NCBI RefSeq assembly: GCF_000482865.1
Contig: NZ_AXWW01000050.1
Coordinates: 1 to 64,000 of the forward strand
Reading direction: 5' to 3'
Length of the DNA: 64,000 nt
DNA from: Actinokineospora inagensis DSM 44258
GTDB lineage: Bacteria; Actinomycetota; Actinomycetes; Mycobacteriales; Pseudonocardiaceae
Each line of letters opens with the position of its first letter. Position 1 is the first letter of the stretch. The position numbers and the translations under genes were made by a program. Under the pieces are notes generated by a model. The model was not told the origin of the DNA and made no database searches. It saw only the letters and a program-made list of their open reading frames with translations. Below, piece by piece: positions 26,753 through 36,980 of this stretch.

Positions 26753-27738
26753 CGCTGAGCTTCCACAACTTCTCCGCGCCGCTGTGGTTCCTGGCGCTGC
26801 TGGCCGTCGCCGCGCTCGGGTTCGGCTACGTGGTGGTGCTGCGCTCGCGCCGCAAACGGACCCTGCGGTTCGCCAACCTGGAACTGCTGGAGAAGGTCAC
26901 CTCCGCCGGACCCAGCCGGTGGCGGCACGTGCCCGCCATCCTGATGGTGCTCGCGCTGCTGCTGCTGACCACCGCCATGGCCGGTCCGACCGCCGAGCAG
27001 CGGGTCCCGCGCAACCGGGCCACCGTGATGCTGGTGATCGACGTCTCGCTGTCCATGGAGGCCACCGACGTCGCGCCGACCCGGCTCAAGGCCGCCCAGG
27101 TCGCCGCCAAGTCGTTCGCGCAGGGCCTGACCCCCGGGGTCAACCTGGGGCTGATCACCTTCGCGGGCACCGCGACCGTGCTGGTGGCGCCGACCACCGA
27201 CCGGGCGCCGGTCGCCCAGGCGATCGACCACCTCAAACTGGCCCAGTCCACCGCCACCGGCGAGGCGATCTTCGCCGCGCTGCAGTCGATCGACGGGTTC
27301 TCCCAGGTCGTCGGCGGACCGGACGGCCCGCCGCCCGCCCGCATCGTGCTGATGTCCGACGGCAAGCAGACCATCCCCACCGAGAACGAGGACGACCCGC
27401 GCGGCTCGTTCACCGCCGCCAAGGCCGCCGCCGACAAGAAGATCCCGATCACCACCATCTCCTTCGGCACCGTCGACGGCACCGTGGAGATCGAGGGCCG
27501 CACCCAGTCCGTCGCCGTCGACGACTCCGCCATGCAGGAAATCGCCAAACTCTCCGGCGGCGACTTCTACAAGGCCGCCACCGCCGACCAGTTGCGCAAG
27601 GTCTACGACACCCTCGGCGAACAGATCGGCTACGAGATCAAACTCGCCGACGCGAGCAGACCCTGGCTGATCCTGGGCACCCTGGTCGCCTTGCTCGCCG
27701 CCGCCACCTCACTGGTGTTCAACCAGCGCTTACCATAA
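26749..27738 (+). CDS. Membrane-anchored VWA-domain protein (Rv1481/BatA-like)
   Basis: A 329-aa protein with two N-terminal membrane segments (LWFLALLAVAALGFGYVVVL near 12-32; VPAILMVLALLLLTTAMAG near 60-80) and a von Willebrand A domain. The MIDAS motif is VIDVSLSMEATD, with SDGKQT later. A C-terminal membrane helix is LILGTLVALLAAATSLVF. This is the BatA-like layout of MoxR operons. It starts 4 bp inside DUF58. The VWA domain is predicted to face outside, where it may take part in cell-envelope assembly or stress response. Confidence 0.88.
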   Translation: MTLSFHNFSAPLWFLALLAVAALGFGYVVVLRSRRKRTLRFANLELLEKVTSAGPSRWRHVPAILMVLALLLLTTAMAGPTAEQRVPRNRATVMLVIDVSLSMEATDVAPTRLKAAQVAAKSFAQGLTPGVNLGLITFAGTATVLVAPTTDRAPVAQAIDHLKLAQSTATGEAIFAALQSIDGFSQVVGGPDGPPPARIVLMSDGKQTIPTENEDDPRGSFTAAKAAADKKIPITTISFGTVDGTVEIEGRTQSVAVDDSAMQEIAKLSGGDFYKAATADQLRKVYDTLGEQIGYEIKLADASRPWLILGTLVALLAAATSLVFNQRLP

Positions 27739-27848
27739 TCTGCCGCCACCACCGGGTGAAAAGCCCGTTATCGGTCGATTGTGTCCGCGTGGGCAAAGTT
27801 ACCCCGCACCCGTTGTCAACGGCCGCGCACCGGCTGTCGAATGTGGTC

Positions 27849-29408
27849 ATGCGCCAGCACCGCGACCAGCTCCCGGCCGAAACCGATACGCGGCCGCCGG
27901 ACCCGGCGCGGTTCGCCCACACCGGACCGGACGCCCTCGTGGCACTGCAGCGACTGGCGGGCAACGCGGCGGTCGCCCAACGGGTGCGCGGCACCGCACA
28001 GGATCCGATCGTGATCGACGACTCGGACGACGAGGGCAGCGAACCGGACTTGATGTCCGGTCTGGTGTCCGGTCTGGTGTCCGGTGTTGTGTCACCGAAC
28101 TCGTGGAGCGGGGCGCCGTCTGGTGTGGTGTCACCGGAGTTGTGGAGTGGGACGCCGTCCGGCCCGGTGTCGGCGGAGTCGCGGAGCGGGCCCGTGTCGG
28201 GTCCGGTCACGCCGCGTGGCGGGTCGCCTGTCGCCGGTGGTACCGATCGGTCGGGCGAACTCGCGCGGGCGCTGCGGGCGCGCCTGGCGGGAATGCTCCC
28301 CGCAGGTACGGAATCCGGCAAAGGCAAGGAGCGGGTGCCGAGCGGCGATTCGGGTGGATTGCCGCCGGAGTTGACCCGATCCTCGGATGAGGAGGAGGAA
28401 TGGTCACCGTCGCCGCACACGGAATGGGTACCCCGATATCCGGGCGGTGAGCCGGATTCGGTACCACCGCCCGCGGCGGCGCGGGAGGGTGACGAGGAGA
28501 CCGCCTCGGTCGCCCTGGCCGTGCCCGCCGCGGGTTTGTCCGCCCGGATCAGTTCGCTCATCGCCTACTTGGGGCCGAAAGAGCTCCGGATTGCCAAGAG
28601 TGATCCGGAGTTGGCCTGCCACGTGTGGGCGTTGCAGGCGCTGTCGGGACAGTCGCCGATCGCGCCCGAGCTGTGGTCTTTGATCATGTCGGGTCCGACG
28701 GGTGCCGGACCCGCGTGGTTCGCCGCGCTCAGTGCGCGCACCAGGGCCCGGTTGACCGGGATCACCCAGGAGATCGCCGCGGCGCAGGCCTGGTACGAGG
28801 AGATCGCCGACAGCGTCGATCCGGACCGGCAGCGGCTGGGCAACATCCGCGCGGCCCTGCCGCGGTTGTCGGCGAGCGAGGCCAGGGCGGGGAGGAAGTA
28901 CGCGAAGACGCTCGAGAAGGAGATCGAACAGCGGCTCAATCCGCCGGAGACGCGGGACTTGGTGCACCAGCGCATGGAGCGGATGTGCCGCACGGTGGTG
29001 GAGTTCTACGGGTTGCCGGTGTGCGAGCCCGCCGAGGCGGTCGCCTCGATCGCCTGCGTCTACCGGATGGGACGTGGGTACGGCCTCCCCGACCACTGGT
29101 GGGTCGAACTGGCCCACGACGGCGAGGTGATCGTCGCCCAGACGGTGCCCGACATCGACATCGTGTTCACCGGTCTCGCCGACGTCGAGCACCATGACCA
29201 TCCGGACTACCGAGTCGTGCGGGTGCCGGTCGCGGGCCTGCACCAGCGGCACATCGACACCATCACCGCCGGGATCGATGCCTGGGCGGGGGTGGGCGAG
29301 ACGGAGCAGTCGTCATCAAGCAACGGCGACACCGACAGTGACACCGAAGAGGACGACTCCGACTCCGATTACCGGTCGCCGCCGGACAAGCGGCGGCGGA
29401 CCGGATAG
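27849..29408 (+). CDS. Unusual modular protein, effector/toxin-like, with eukaryote-like short motifs
   Basis: A 519-aa protein of no firm family. Near residue 33, ALVALQRLAGNAAVAQRV resembles the LQRxAGNxAV motif at the N termini of actinobacterial DUF4157/eCIS-associated proteins. DPIVIDDSDDEGSEPD then looks like a SUMO-interacting motif (hydrophobic patch plus acidic/Ser tail). Three 13-residue tandem repeats (SGVVSPNSWSGAP-type, 28080-28196) follow, then an acidic linker. A helical region (about 220-380) leads to a globular C-terminal domain with MCRTVVEFYGLPVC and GLPDHWWVEL. The tail is Asp/Ser-rich and ends PPDKRRRTG, which resembles a nuclear-localisation signal. The start is ATG 27849; upstream in-frame codons remain possible. 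It interrupts the conserved VWA-fabG order, suggesting later insertion. Confidence 0.6.
   Translation: MRQHRDQLPAETDTRPPDPARFAHTGPDALVALQRLAGNAAVAQRVRGTAQDPIVIDDSDDEGSEPDLMSGLVSGLVSGVVSPNSWSGAPSGVVSPELWSGTPSGPVSAESRSGPVSGPVTPRGGSPVAGGTDRSGELARALRARLAGMLPAGTESGKGKERVPSGDSGGLPPELTRSSDEEEEWSPSPHTEWVPRYPGGEPDSVPPPAAAREGDEETASVALAVPAAGLSARISSLIAYLGPKELRIAKSDPELACHVWALQALSGQSPIAPELWSLIMSGPTGAGPAWFAALSARTRARLTGITQEIAAAQAWYEEIADSVDPDRQRLGNIRAALPRLSASEARAGRKYAKTLEKEIEQRLNPPETRDLVHQRMERMCRTVVEFYGLPVCEPAEAVASIACVYRMGRGYGLPDHWWVELAHDGEVIVAQTVPDIDIVFTGLADVEHHDHPDYRVVRVPVAGLHQRHIDTITAGIDAWAGVGETEQSSSSNGDTDSDTEEDDSDSDYRSPPDKRRRTG
28080..28196 (+). repeat. 39-bp tandem repeat within the effector-like gene
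   Basis: Three in-frame units encode SGVVSPNSWSGAP, SGVVSPELWSGTP and SGPVSAESRSGPV, followed by a partial unit. This is a coding repeat with a flexible, Ser/Gly/Pro-rich linker character. Confidence 0.8.
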
Positions 29409-31085
<1,677 letters not shown>

Positions 31086-31131
31086 GTTGATGTCTCCAGC
31101 GAACTCTCCAGTGGAAGGTAGCGACCTCACG

Positions 31132-31899
31132 ATGACCGGACTGCTCGAAGGCAAGCGGCTGCTGATCACCGGCGTCATCACCGACGCGTCGATCGCGTTC
31201 CACGTGGCCAAGGCGGCCCAGGAGCAGGGCGCCCAGGTCGTGCTCACCGGGTTCGGCAGGCTCAGCCTGGTCGAGCGGATCGCCAAGCGGCTGCCCCAGC
31301 CCGCCCCGGTCGTCGAGTTGGACGTGCAGAACCCCGAGCACCTGGACACCCTCGCCGACCGGGTCCGCGAGCACGTCGACGGCCTCGACGGGGTCGTGCA
31401 CGCCATCGGGTTCGCGCCCAAGAGCTGCCTCGGCGAGCCGTTCCTGGACGCGCCGTGGTCGGATGTCGCGGTCGCGCTGGAGGTGTCGGCGTACTCGCTC
31501 AAGGCGCTCGCGGTGGCGGCGCTGCCGCTGCTCGGCGAGGGCTCGTCCATCGTCGGCCTCGACTTCGACGCCCGGATCGCCTGGCCCGCGTACAACTGGA
31601 TGGGCGTGGCGAAGGCCGCGTTCGAGTCCACCAACCGGTATCTGGCCCGCGAACTCGGCCCCAAGGGGGTCCGGGTCAACCTGGTCGCCGCCGGGCCGGT
31701 GCGCACCATGGCCGCCAAGTCCATCCCCGGGTTCGCCGACCTGGAGGCGGGCTGGGCCGACCGGGCGCCGCTGGGTTGGGACGTCAACGACGCCACCCCG
31801 GTCGCCAAGTCGGTCTGCGCCCTGCTGTCGGACTGGCTGCCCGCCACCACCGGCTCCATGGTCTGGGTCGACGGGGGCGTGCACGCCCTGGGGATGTGA
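31132..31899 (+). CDS. inhA: InhA-type enoyl-ACP reductase (NADH)
   Basis: A 255-aa enoyl-ACP reductase of the FabI/InhA group. The ATG at 31132 is chosen, giving [17 protein letters not shown], which aligns with mycobacterial InhA. The upstream in-frame ATG region is leader. Catalytic Tyr and Lys lie in [12 protein letters not shown]; the NAD site includes [10 protein letters not shown]. At the place of M. tuberculosis Ser94 (HSIGF) this protein has Ala (HAIGF). The protein ends [18 protein letters not shown]. It is the second gene of fabG-inhA-hemH, and hemH begins 3 bp after the stop. Confidence 0.93.
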   Translation: MTGLLEGKRLLITGVITDASIAFHVAKAAQEQGAQVVLTGFGRLSLVERIAKRLPQPAPVVELDVQNPEHLDTLADRVREHVDGLDGVVHAIGFAPKSCLGEPFLDAPWSDVAVALEVSAYSLKALAVAALPLLGEGSSIVGLDFDARIAWPAYNWMGVAKAAFESTNRYLARELGPKGVRVNLVAAGPVRTMAAKSIPGFADLEAGWADRAPLGWDVNDATPVAKSVCALLSDWLPATTGSMVWVDGGVHALGM

Positions 31900-31902
31900 C
31901 CC

Positions 31903-32916
31903 GTGGTCGACGCACTGCTCTGGCTGTCCTTCGGCGGCCCCGATGGCCCCGCTGACGTCCGCCCGTTCCTGGAGAACGTCACCCGCGGCCGCGGCGTGCC
32001 CCCGGACCGGTTGGACGAGGTCGAGGCCCACTACCAGCACTTCGGCGGGGTTTCCCCGATCAACGCCCTCAACCGGTCGGCGATCGCGGCGGTCGAGGCC
32101 GAACTGGTCCGGCAGGGACTGGACCTGCCGGTGTACTTCGGTAACCGCAACTGGCATCCGCTGGTCGAGGACACGGTGGCCGCCATGGCCGCCGACGGGG
32201 TGCGTCGGGCGTTGGTGTTCCCGACGAGCGCTTACGGCGGGTATTCGGCGTGTCGGCAGTACCATGAGGACATCGCGCGGGCTCGCGCATTTGATGGTGC
32301 GCCGGAATTGGTGAAGCTTCGGCAGTTCTTCGACCATCCGCTGTTCGTGGACGCGGTCGCGGACGCTGTTCGGGTTGCCGCGGCTGGGATGCCGGAGGGA
32401 TATCGGTTGGTGTTCACCGCGCATTCGGTGCCGGTGTCCGCTGACCGGACTGCGGGGCCGGACGGGTATCTGTACTCGCGCCAGATCGCGACGGCTGCTC
32501 GGTTGGTTGCTTCCGCGGTGGGAGTTGCCGAGTTTGATGTCGTCTGGCAGTCGCGGTCGGGGCCACCGCAGGTGCCGTGGCTGGAGCCGGACATCGTCGA
32601 CCACATCGGGGCGGTTGAGGCGCCTGGAGTGGTGGTGTGTCCGATCGGGTTCGTCAGCGACCATTTGGAAGTCGTGTGGGATCTGGACACGGAGGCGGCT
32701 GCTCGGGCGGCTGAGCTTGGGATCGCCTTTGCGCGGGCGGGGACGGCTAGTGGTGATCCGCGGTTTGCGGAGTTGGTGGTGTCGTTGATTCGCGAGCACC
32801 TGGATTCTGCGCCTGCGGTGAAGTTGTCGGATCTGCCTGCGTTGGGGTGTACGGCGAATGGGGCGCTGTGTGCGCCGGGGTGTTGTGAGTTGCCTCGGCG
32901 GCCTGGGCCTCGTTGA
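31903..32916 (+). CDS. hemH: Ferrochelatase (actinobacterial coproporphyrin type)
   Basis: A 337-aa enzyme inserting Fe2+ into (copro)porphyrin. Actinobacterial enzymes act mainly on coproporphyrin III and carry a [2Fe-2S] cluster. The expected Cys ligands are visible: one in [10 protein letters not shown] (residue about 117) and three or more in the tail [14 protein letters not shown]. The catalytic His is likely in TAHSVP. The GTG at 31903 follows inhA by 3 bp. The 3' two thirds of the gene (after about 32220) use many more G- and T-ending codons than the 5' third. The TGA stop forms the first bases of the repeat-copy-B flank. Confidence 0.92.
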   Translation: MVDALLWLSFGGPDGPADVRPFLENVTRGRGVPPDRLDEVEAHYQHFGGVSPINALNRSAIAAVEAELVRQGLDLPVYFGNRNWHPLVEDTVAAMAADGVRRALVFPTSAYGGYSACRQYHEDIARARAFDGAPELVKLRQFFDHPLFVDAVADAVRVAAAGMPEGYRLVFTAHSVPVSADRTAGPDGYLYSRQIATAARLVASAVGVAEFDVVWQSRSGPPQVPWLEPDIVDHIGAVEAPGVVVCPIGFVSDHLEVVWDLDTEAAARAAELGIAFARAGTASGDPRFAELVVSLIREHLDSAPAVKLSDLPALGCTANGALCAPGCCELPRRPGPR

Positions 32917-33260
32917 GGGGGTCTCTGGGCCTCGGCTGCGCCTCGGGGGTCGGCCTGGTCGCCTTCGGCGACGCCGGCCTCGGGCGCCAGATAAATACGG
33001 GGTGCCCGCTGGGGTGAAGTTGTTTTGTTTGGGGCCCCTGGCGGTGGCCTGGGTAAGGCTAAAAGGCGGGGCCACTGGAAAGACGTGGCCTTACCCGCCT
33101 GCCGGCTTAGGCCACCGCTTCCCCCAAACAAAACAACTTCACCCCAGCGGGCGGTTGGTATCGGCGGGTTTCGAGGCGCGCGGTGCAAGAATGGAGCTTC
33201 GTCGATCAGGGCTGGGTTTTGGGCGCGCGGTGCGGGCTGGCGGCCTTTGTTGGTGTGGGG
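32910..33260. repeat. Dispersed hairpin repeat, copy B
   Basis: This is a second copy of the element at 13-440, directly after hemH. Perfect 31-bp arms are 33004-33034 and 33122-33152. The arms differ from copy A at four positions, and each difference is matched by a complementary change in the opposite arm, so base pairing is kept. The central conserved block (GGGTAAGGCTAAAAGG then GGGCCACTGGAAAGACGTGG) carries the inner GGGTAAGGC / GCCTTACCC stem. Shared flanks lie on both sides, and the left flank begins at the hemH stop. It may serve as the operon's terminator. Downstream to 33360 the sequence is G-rich without a gene. Confidence 0.82.
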
Positions 33261-33396
33261 TGGGGTTACTGGTCGGTGGTGGGGTTTCACGTAGGTCCAT
33301 CACATGGTCTCTGACCGGTAAATGGAAACTCACCTACCCTGGCCTGGGAAGGCGGGGGTGGGGGTGGGTGTCGCTTGTGGACGAGACGAAGGAGGG

Positions 33397-33436
33397 GCGT
33401 GGGGCCGGGGGTGCAGGGGAACCCCCGGCCCCACGC
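33397..33436 (-). terminator. Hairpin terminator of the 33.4-34.3 kb pair
   Basis: A 16-bp perfect stem (33397-33412 GCGTGGGGCCGGGGGT with 33421-33436) and an 8-nt loop lie just after the stop of the 82-aa gene. Confidence 0.8.
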
Positions 33437-33441
33437 CGCAC

Positions 33442-33690
33442 TCAGGCGCGCAGCCGGACCTCGTGCCGGAGGTCTGGCGCTGTCGCCTCGGTGGGGAATA
33501 CGGCGGTGACGTAGGCGGTGGCGCATTCGGGGCAGACGGGGCGGGCGGTGGGGCGGTCGCGGTAGCGGGTGTCGACGGGTTGGCCGCAGAGGCCGGTGTT
33601 GCCCGCGGGCAACAGCACGTGCGCTCGGCCACCGGCGGTCATGCTGGTGCCCCAGTCGACCTCGACGCGGGGGTTTCGGTTCGTCATCAT
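33442..33690 (-). CDS. Small Cys-pair protein, possibly zinc-binding
   Basis: An 82-aa protein with one Cys in TGLCGQPVDTRYRDRP and a CxxC in ARPVCPECATAYV, a pattern common in small actinobacterial zinc-ribbon-like proteins of unknown role. The start has tandem ATG codons (33690). The upstream gene's stop is 4 bp before this start, so the two are co-transcribed. Function unknown; only the Cys spacing hints at metal binding. Confidence 0.6.
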   Translation of the reverse strand: MMTNRNPRVEVDWGTSMTAGGRAHVLLPAGNTGLCGQPVDTRYRDRPTARPVCPECATAYVTAVFPTEATAPDLRHEVRLRA

Positions 33691-33694
33691 CGCG

Positions 33695-34267
33695 TCACCC
33701 GTGGTTCGACTGGGAGAGGTCGAGGCGGGAGTGCAGTGCTCTCCCGGTCTCGCTGAGGGTGATCATCCGGCAGTCCCGCAGGCGGGCGGAGCCGATGACC
33801 AGGTGGCCCGCGTTGACCAGTTCGCGCATGCGGGCGGCGAGTCGGCTCTCGACCGGGGTGCCGCGGTCGACGACCTGGTTGGCCTCGGTCATGCCGAGGT
33901 CGCCGCGCTGGGCGCAGCGGAGCAGGACGAACCAGTCGCGGGTGCGGGCGGCCTCGTCGGGGCTGCGGCGGCCGCGGCGCAGCCAGATGTCGAGCAGGCG
34001 TTCCCCGGCGGAGGTGAGCCCGGCGGGCAGCCAGCCGTCGTGCGGGTCGGGGACGGCGTCGCCGAAGCCGATGAACCCGTCGCGGCGCAGGGTGAACAGG
34101 GCGCTGACCATCAGCACACCCAGGTCGTCGGTGCGGTGCCGCAGCGCCGCGCTCGCGCCGTAGGCGCCGACCTCGCCCCGCGCGACCATCTGCAGGGCAC
34201 CCAGGTGGTTGGTGTCCAGCGCCAGCGGCCGGGCGGCCTGCTTGGGGTCGAGCAGTTGAGCGGTCAT
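33695..34267 (-). CDS. Hypothetical protein, possibly winged-helix
   Basis: A 190-aa soluble protein of no recognised family. LAARMRELVNAGHLVIGSARLRDCRMITLSETGRALHSRL near the C terminus reads like a winged helix (recognition helix, wing, ITLSETGR strand), and VLMVSALFTLRRDGFIGFGD with LTSAGERLLD near the middle like another. It starts at ATG 34267 and heads a two-gene unit with the 82-aa Cys-pair protein. It may be a DNA-binding or scaffold protein. Confidence 0.55.
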   Translation of the reverse strand: MTAQLLDPKQAARPLALDTNHLGALQMVARGEVGAYGASAALRHRTDDLGVLMVSALFTLRRDGFIGFGDAVPDPHDGWLPAGLTSAGERLLDIWLRRGRRSPDEAARTRDWFVLLRCAQRGDLGMTEANQVVDRGTPVESRLAARMRELVNAGHLVIGSARLRDCRMITLSETGRALHSRLDLSQSNHG

Positions 34268-34756
34268 GGTGTGACTCCGGTGACAGCGTTTGGTCCAGTG
34301 CGAACACTATCGGCGACCAGAGCGGCCGACGCTCATCCCAAAGAGCCATAGCACCGGGTTATGTCGCGGGATGTGCCCTGTTCGCGCTGCTCAGCGGCGG
34401 AAGGTTGCCGCCGTCGGCACGGGGTTCGCCGGGAAGGCAAGGGTTTCCCCGGGGGTACCGGCGGAAGATCTACAGGTGCGGCGGTTCTCGGCCACATCCG
34501 GTTGCGGCGCGGGAACATCCCACCGGATCCCGCTCACCTGATGCCCCGCGGCGGGCGGCCGGAAGGTTTCCGCCAGGTTGCCGCCGTCCGACGCGATTCA
34601 GTGATCAAGGTCGGGATTGGTCCAGTCGCGTTCGCCCGATTCGGTGAGCCGCTGACGATGGGGTGCCGCGCAGGTCACACCCCACTTCCGCGCCGGGTGG
34701 ACACGCAGCGTAACGGGGGGTGCCTGCGGCCCGCGACGGGTGAATGGTTGAGCGAT
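34268..34756. other. Intergenic region without a supported gene
   Basis: About 490 bp. Open frames here show no family features. GGTTGCCGCCGTC occurs twice (about 34403 and 34579) next to GGAAGGTT, a short direct repeat. No riboswitch or tRNA is recognised. It must hold the promoter of the 34267 unit. Confidence 0.4.
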
Positions 34757-35551
34757 TCAGAGCTGCTCGGCGTGCTCGGAGAACACCCGCACGGCCTCGG
34801 CGACGGCGGCCAGCCGGGCGACCCGGACCGCGTCGAACAGCGGCCGCAGGGCCTCGGCGCGGCGCCGGGCGGAGGACGACGACAGCGCCCCGCCGGGGGA
34901 GTCCTCGGCGGCGAGCTCCAGGATCGCGGACACCTCGTTGGCCCGCTGCAGCACCCGCAGCGCCCGCGGCGGGGTGCCCTCGGGCCACGGCGCGGCGGAG
35001 CGGTGCGCGATCCGGGCGGTGATCTCCTCGCGCACGCCGGAGCGGTGCTTGGCCACGCCCAGTTCGGTCAGCACACCGGCGGCGACCCGCATGGCGCCGG
35101 TCAGCTCGTGCTCGGCCTCGCCCAGCGGCAAGTGCTCGACGCCGGGGGCGTCGCCGATCTCGAAGGCCGTCCAGCGCAGCACACCGTCCGCGACGGGCTC
35201 GGGGACCAGGCCGATCGGGGCGTCGAGCAGCACGACGGCCTCACCGGCGTGCAGGGCCACACCGGCGAACTCGCTGCGCCCGCCGAGGCCGCGCACGTCA
35301 CCGGCGACGGGGAGGACGAGCCTGCCGCCGGTGGCGTCGACCCGGCGGACGGCGGCGAGCAGACCGGCGACCTGGCCGCCCGCCTCGCCGCGCACCGGGA
35401 CCTCCAGGCGGGCGGCGGTGTCGGCGTCGACAGCGACGACGTCGTGCGCCGGGGACCAGTGGCTGAGCGCGTCGAGGACGTCGTCCGCCGCGGCGGAGCC
35501 GTTCAGCCAAGCCGAAACCCACACCGCGAAGGTGGCACTCGGAGTTGACAC
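34757..35551 (-). CDS. Conserved actinobacterial protein (Rv1486c-like)
   Basis: A 264-aa soluble protein, rich in Ala and Leu, of unknown function. It lies on the opposite strand to and downstream of hemH, as Rv1486c does in mycobacteria, and it opens STPSATFAVWVSAWLNG, which I think matches that family. A single organised domain is suggested by regular strands (VVAVDADTAA, RLVLPVAGDV, VVLLDAPIGLVPEPV) followed by helices. No catalytic motif is seen. The assignment rests on position and faint similarity. Confidence 0.65.
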   Translation of the reverse strand: MSTPSATFAVWVSAWLNGSAAADDVLDALSHWSPAHDVVAVDADTAARLEVPVRGEAGGQVAGLLAAVRRVDATGGRLVLPVAGDVRGLGGRSEFAGVALHAGEAVVLLDAPIGLVPEPVADGVLRWTAFEIGDAPGVEHLPLGEAEHELTGAMRVAAGVLTELGVAKHRSGVREEITARIAHRSAAPWPEGTPPRALRVLQRANEVSAILELAAEDSPGGALSSSSARRRAEALRPLFDAVRVARLAAVAEAVRVFSEHAEQL

Positions 35552-35684
35552 GGGTGCTGAGGGTACGCGACCGGTTCCCGCCGTGGTGGATCAGCTCCCC
35601 AAGCTGCCCGCCGGGCGACCGCGCCCGCCCCCGGCGCCCGCCGCGGCGCTCTCACGCCCGCCGGGGCATGCCACGATCTGGTCC

Positions 35685-36923
35685 GTGACCAAGCGGGTGG
35701 GCAAGTCGGTGAAGGCCAGGTTGGAACGGGTGGGGGAGTCGTCGTCGGCCACCAACCTGGAGCTGTTCTTCGACCTGGTGTTCGTGTTCGCCCTGACCCA
35801 GGTGACCGCGTTGATGGCGGAGAACCCGACCTGGCAGGGGCTGCTGCGCGGCGCCCTGGTGCTGGCCGTCGTGTGGTGGTGCTGGGTGGGCTACTCGTGG
35901 CTGTCGAACCTGGTGAAGGCCGACGAGGGACACGCCCGCACGGCGATGCTGGGCGCGATGGCGGCCATGTTCCTGATCGCGTTGGCCATCCCGGAGGCTT
36001 TCGACGACATCCCGGGCGGCTTGCCCGGCCCGCTGGTGTTCGCCTTCTGCTACCTGCTCGTGCGCGCCGTGCACCTGCTGCTGTTCTGGATCAGCGCGGA
36101 CGGTGACGTCGGGCTGCGCAGGCAGTTGGCGCGGTTCACCCCGACCGTGGTCGGCGGCACCGTCCTGTTGCTCGTCGCGGCCCGTACGAGCGGGACCGCG
36201 CAGATCCTGCTGTGGATCGCCGCTGTCGTGGCGGACTACGGCGGCACGCTCGCCATCGGCGCCGCGGGCTGGCGGCTCAACTCGGCCAAGCACTTCGCCG
36301 AACGGCACGGCCTGATCGTGCTCATCGCGCTGGGCGAGTCGATCGTGGCGATCGGGGTCGGGGTGAACCACCTGCCCATCTCGTGGCCGATCATCGTCGC
36401 GGCCATGCTCGGCCTCGCCGTCTCGGCGGGCCTGTGGTGGGCGTACTTCGACACGCACGTGATCATCACCGAACGCGCGCTCGCCGAGGCCGACGGTGTC
36501 GCGCGCGCCAGCATGGCCCGCACCGCGTTCACCTTCCTGCACCTGCCGCTGGTCACCGGGATCGTGCTGTTGGCGCTGGGTTTCAAGAAGGTCCTGGCCT
36601 ACGTGGGCGGTGCCGACGGGCACAGCGGCGCGGACCACCTGCACGGCCCGCCGCTGTGGGCGCTGTTCGGCGGCGCGACCCTGTACCTGTTGTCGCACGC
36701 GGCGATCTCGTGGCGCTGCACCCGGGTCGTCAAGGCGCAGCGGATCGTCGTCGGCGTGCTGCTGCTCGCCATCACCCCGCTGATGGGCCAGGTGCCCGCC
36801 GTGATCGCGCTGGTCGTGCTGACCGCGCTGCTCATCGCCATGCTCGGCTACGAGTGGGTGCACTACCGCGGCGACCGGGACGAGATCCGACACGCTGAGC
36901 ACACCGACCACGCTGGGGCGTGA
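35685..36923 (+). CDS. Low-temperature-requirement A (LtrA) family membrane protein
   Basis: A 412-aa integral membrane protein with about ten to twelve hydrophobic helices. Family hallmarks are the start ERVGESSSATNLELFFDLVFVFALTQ and the central GLIVLIALGESIVAIGVG. LtrA proteins are named from a Listeria low-temperature mutant, and their biochemical role is unknown. The GTG at 35685 is chosen as it precedes the conserved start; the upstream open frame is a shadow of the opposite-strand gene. A His/Asp-rich loop (GGADGHSGADHLHG) lies between late helices. No partner gene is evident. Confidence 0.85.
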   Translation: MTKRVGKSVKARLERVGESSSATNLELFFDLVFVFALTQVTALMAENPTWQGLLRGALVLAVVWWCWVGYSWLSNLVKADEGHARTAMLGAMAAMFLIALAIPEAFDDIPGGLPGPLVFAFCYLLVRAVHLLLFWISADGDVGLRRQLARFTPTVVGGTVLLLVAARTSGTAQILLWIAAVVADYGGTLAIGAAGWRLNSAKHFAERHGLIVLIALGESIVAIGVGVNHLPISWPIIVAAMLGLAVSAGLWWAYFDTHVIITERALAEADGVARASMARTAFTFLHLPLVTGIVLLALGFKKVLAYVGGADGHSGADHLHGPPLWALFGGATLYLLSHAAISWRCTRVVKAQRIVVGVLLLAITPLMGQVPAVIALVVLTALLIAMLGYEWVHYRGDRDEIRHAEHTDHAGA

Positions 36924-36980
36924 CCCCGGCTGGAGTCGCTCCACGTCGACCGCGCGGCCGAACCTGCGTAGCGTCGAGGC

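Noticed and set aside
28080-28196. Three 39-bp repeats considered as a CRISPR-like array
   Set aside because: They are contiguous, in-frame and degenerate, without spacers, and encode a linker.
34268-34756. Repeated GGTTGCCGCCGTC blocks considered as a structured RNA
   Set aside because: Only a short direct repeat is visible and no consistent helix set could be drawn.
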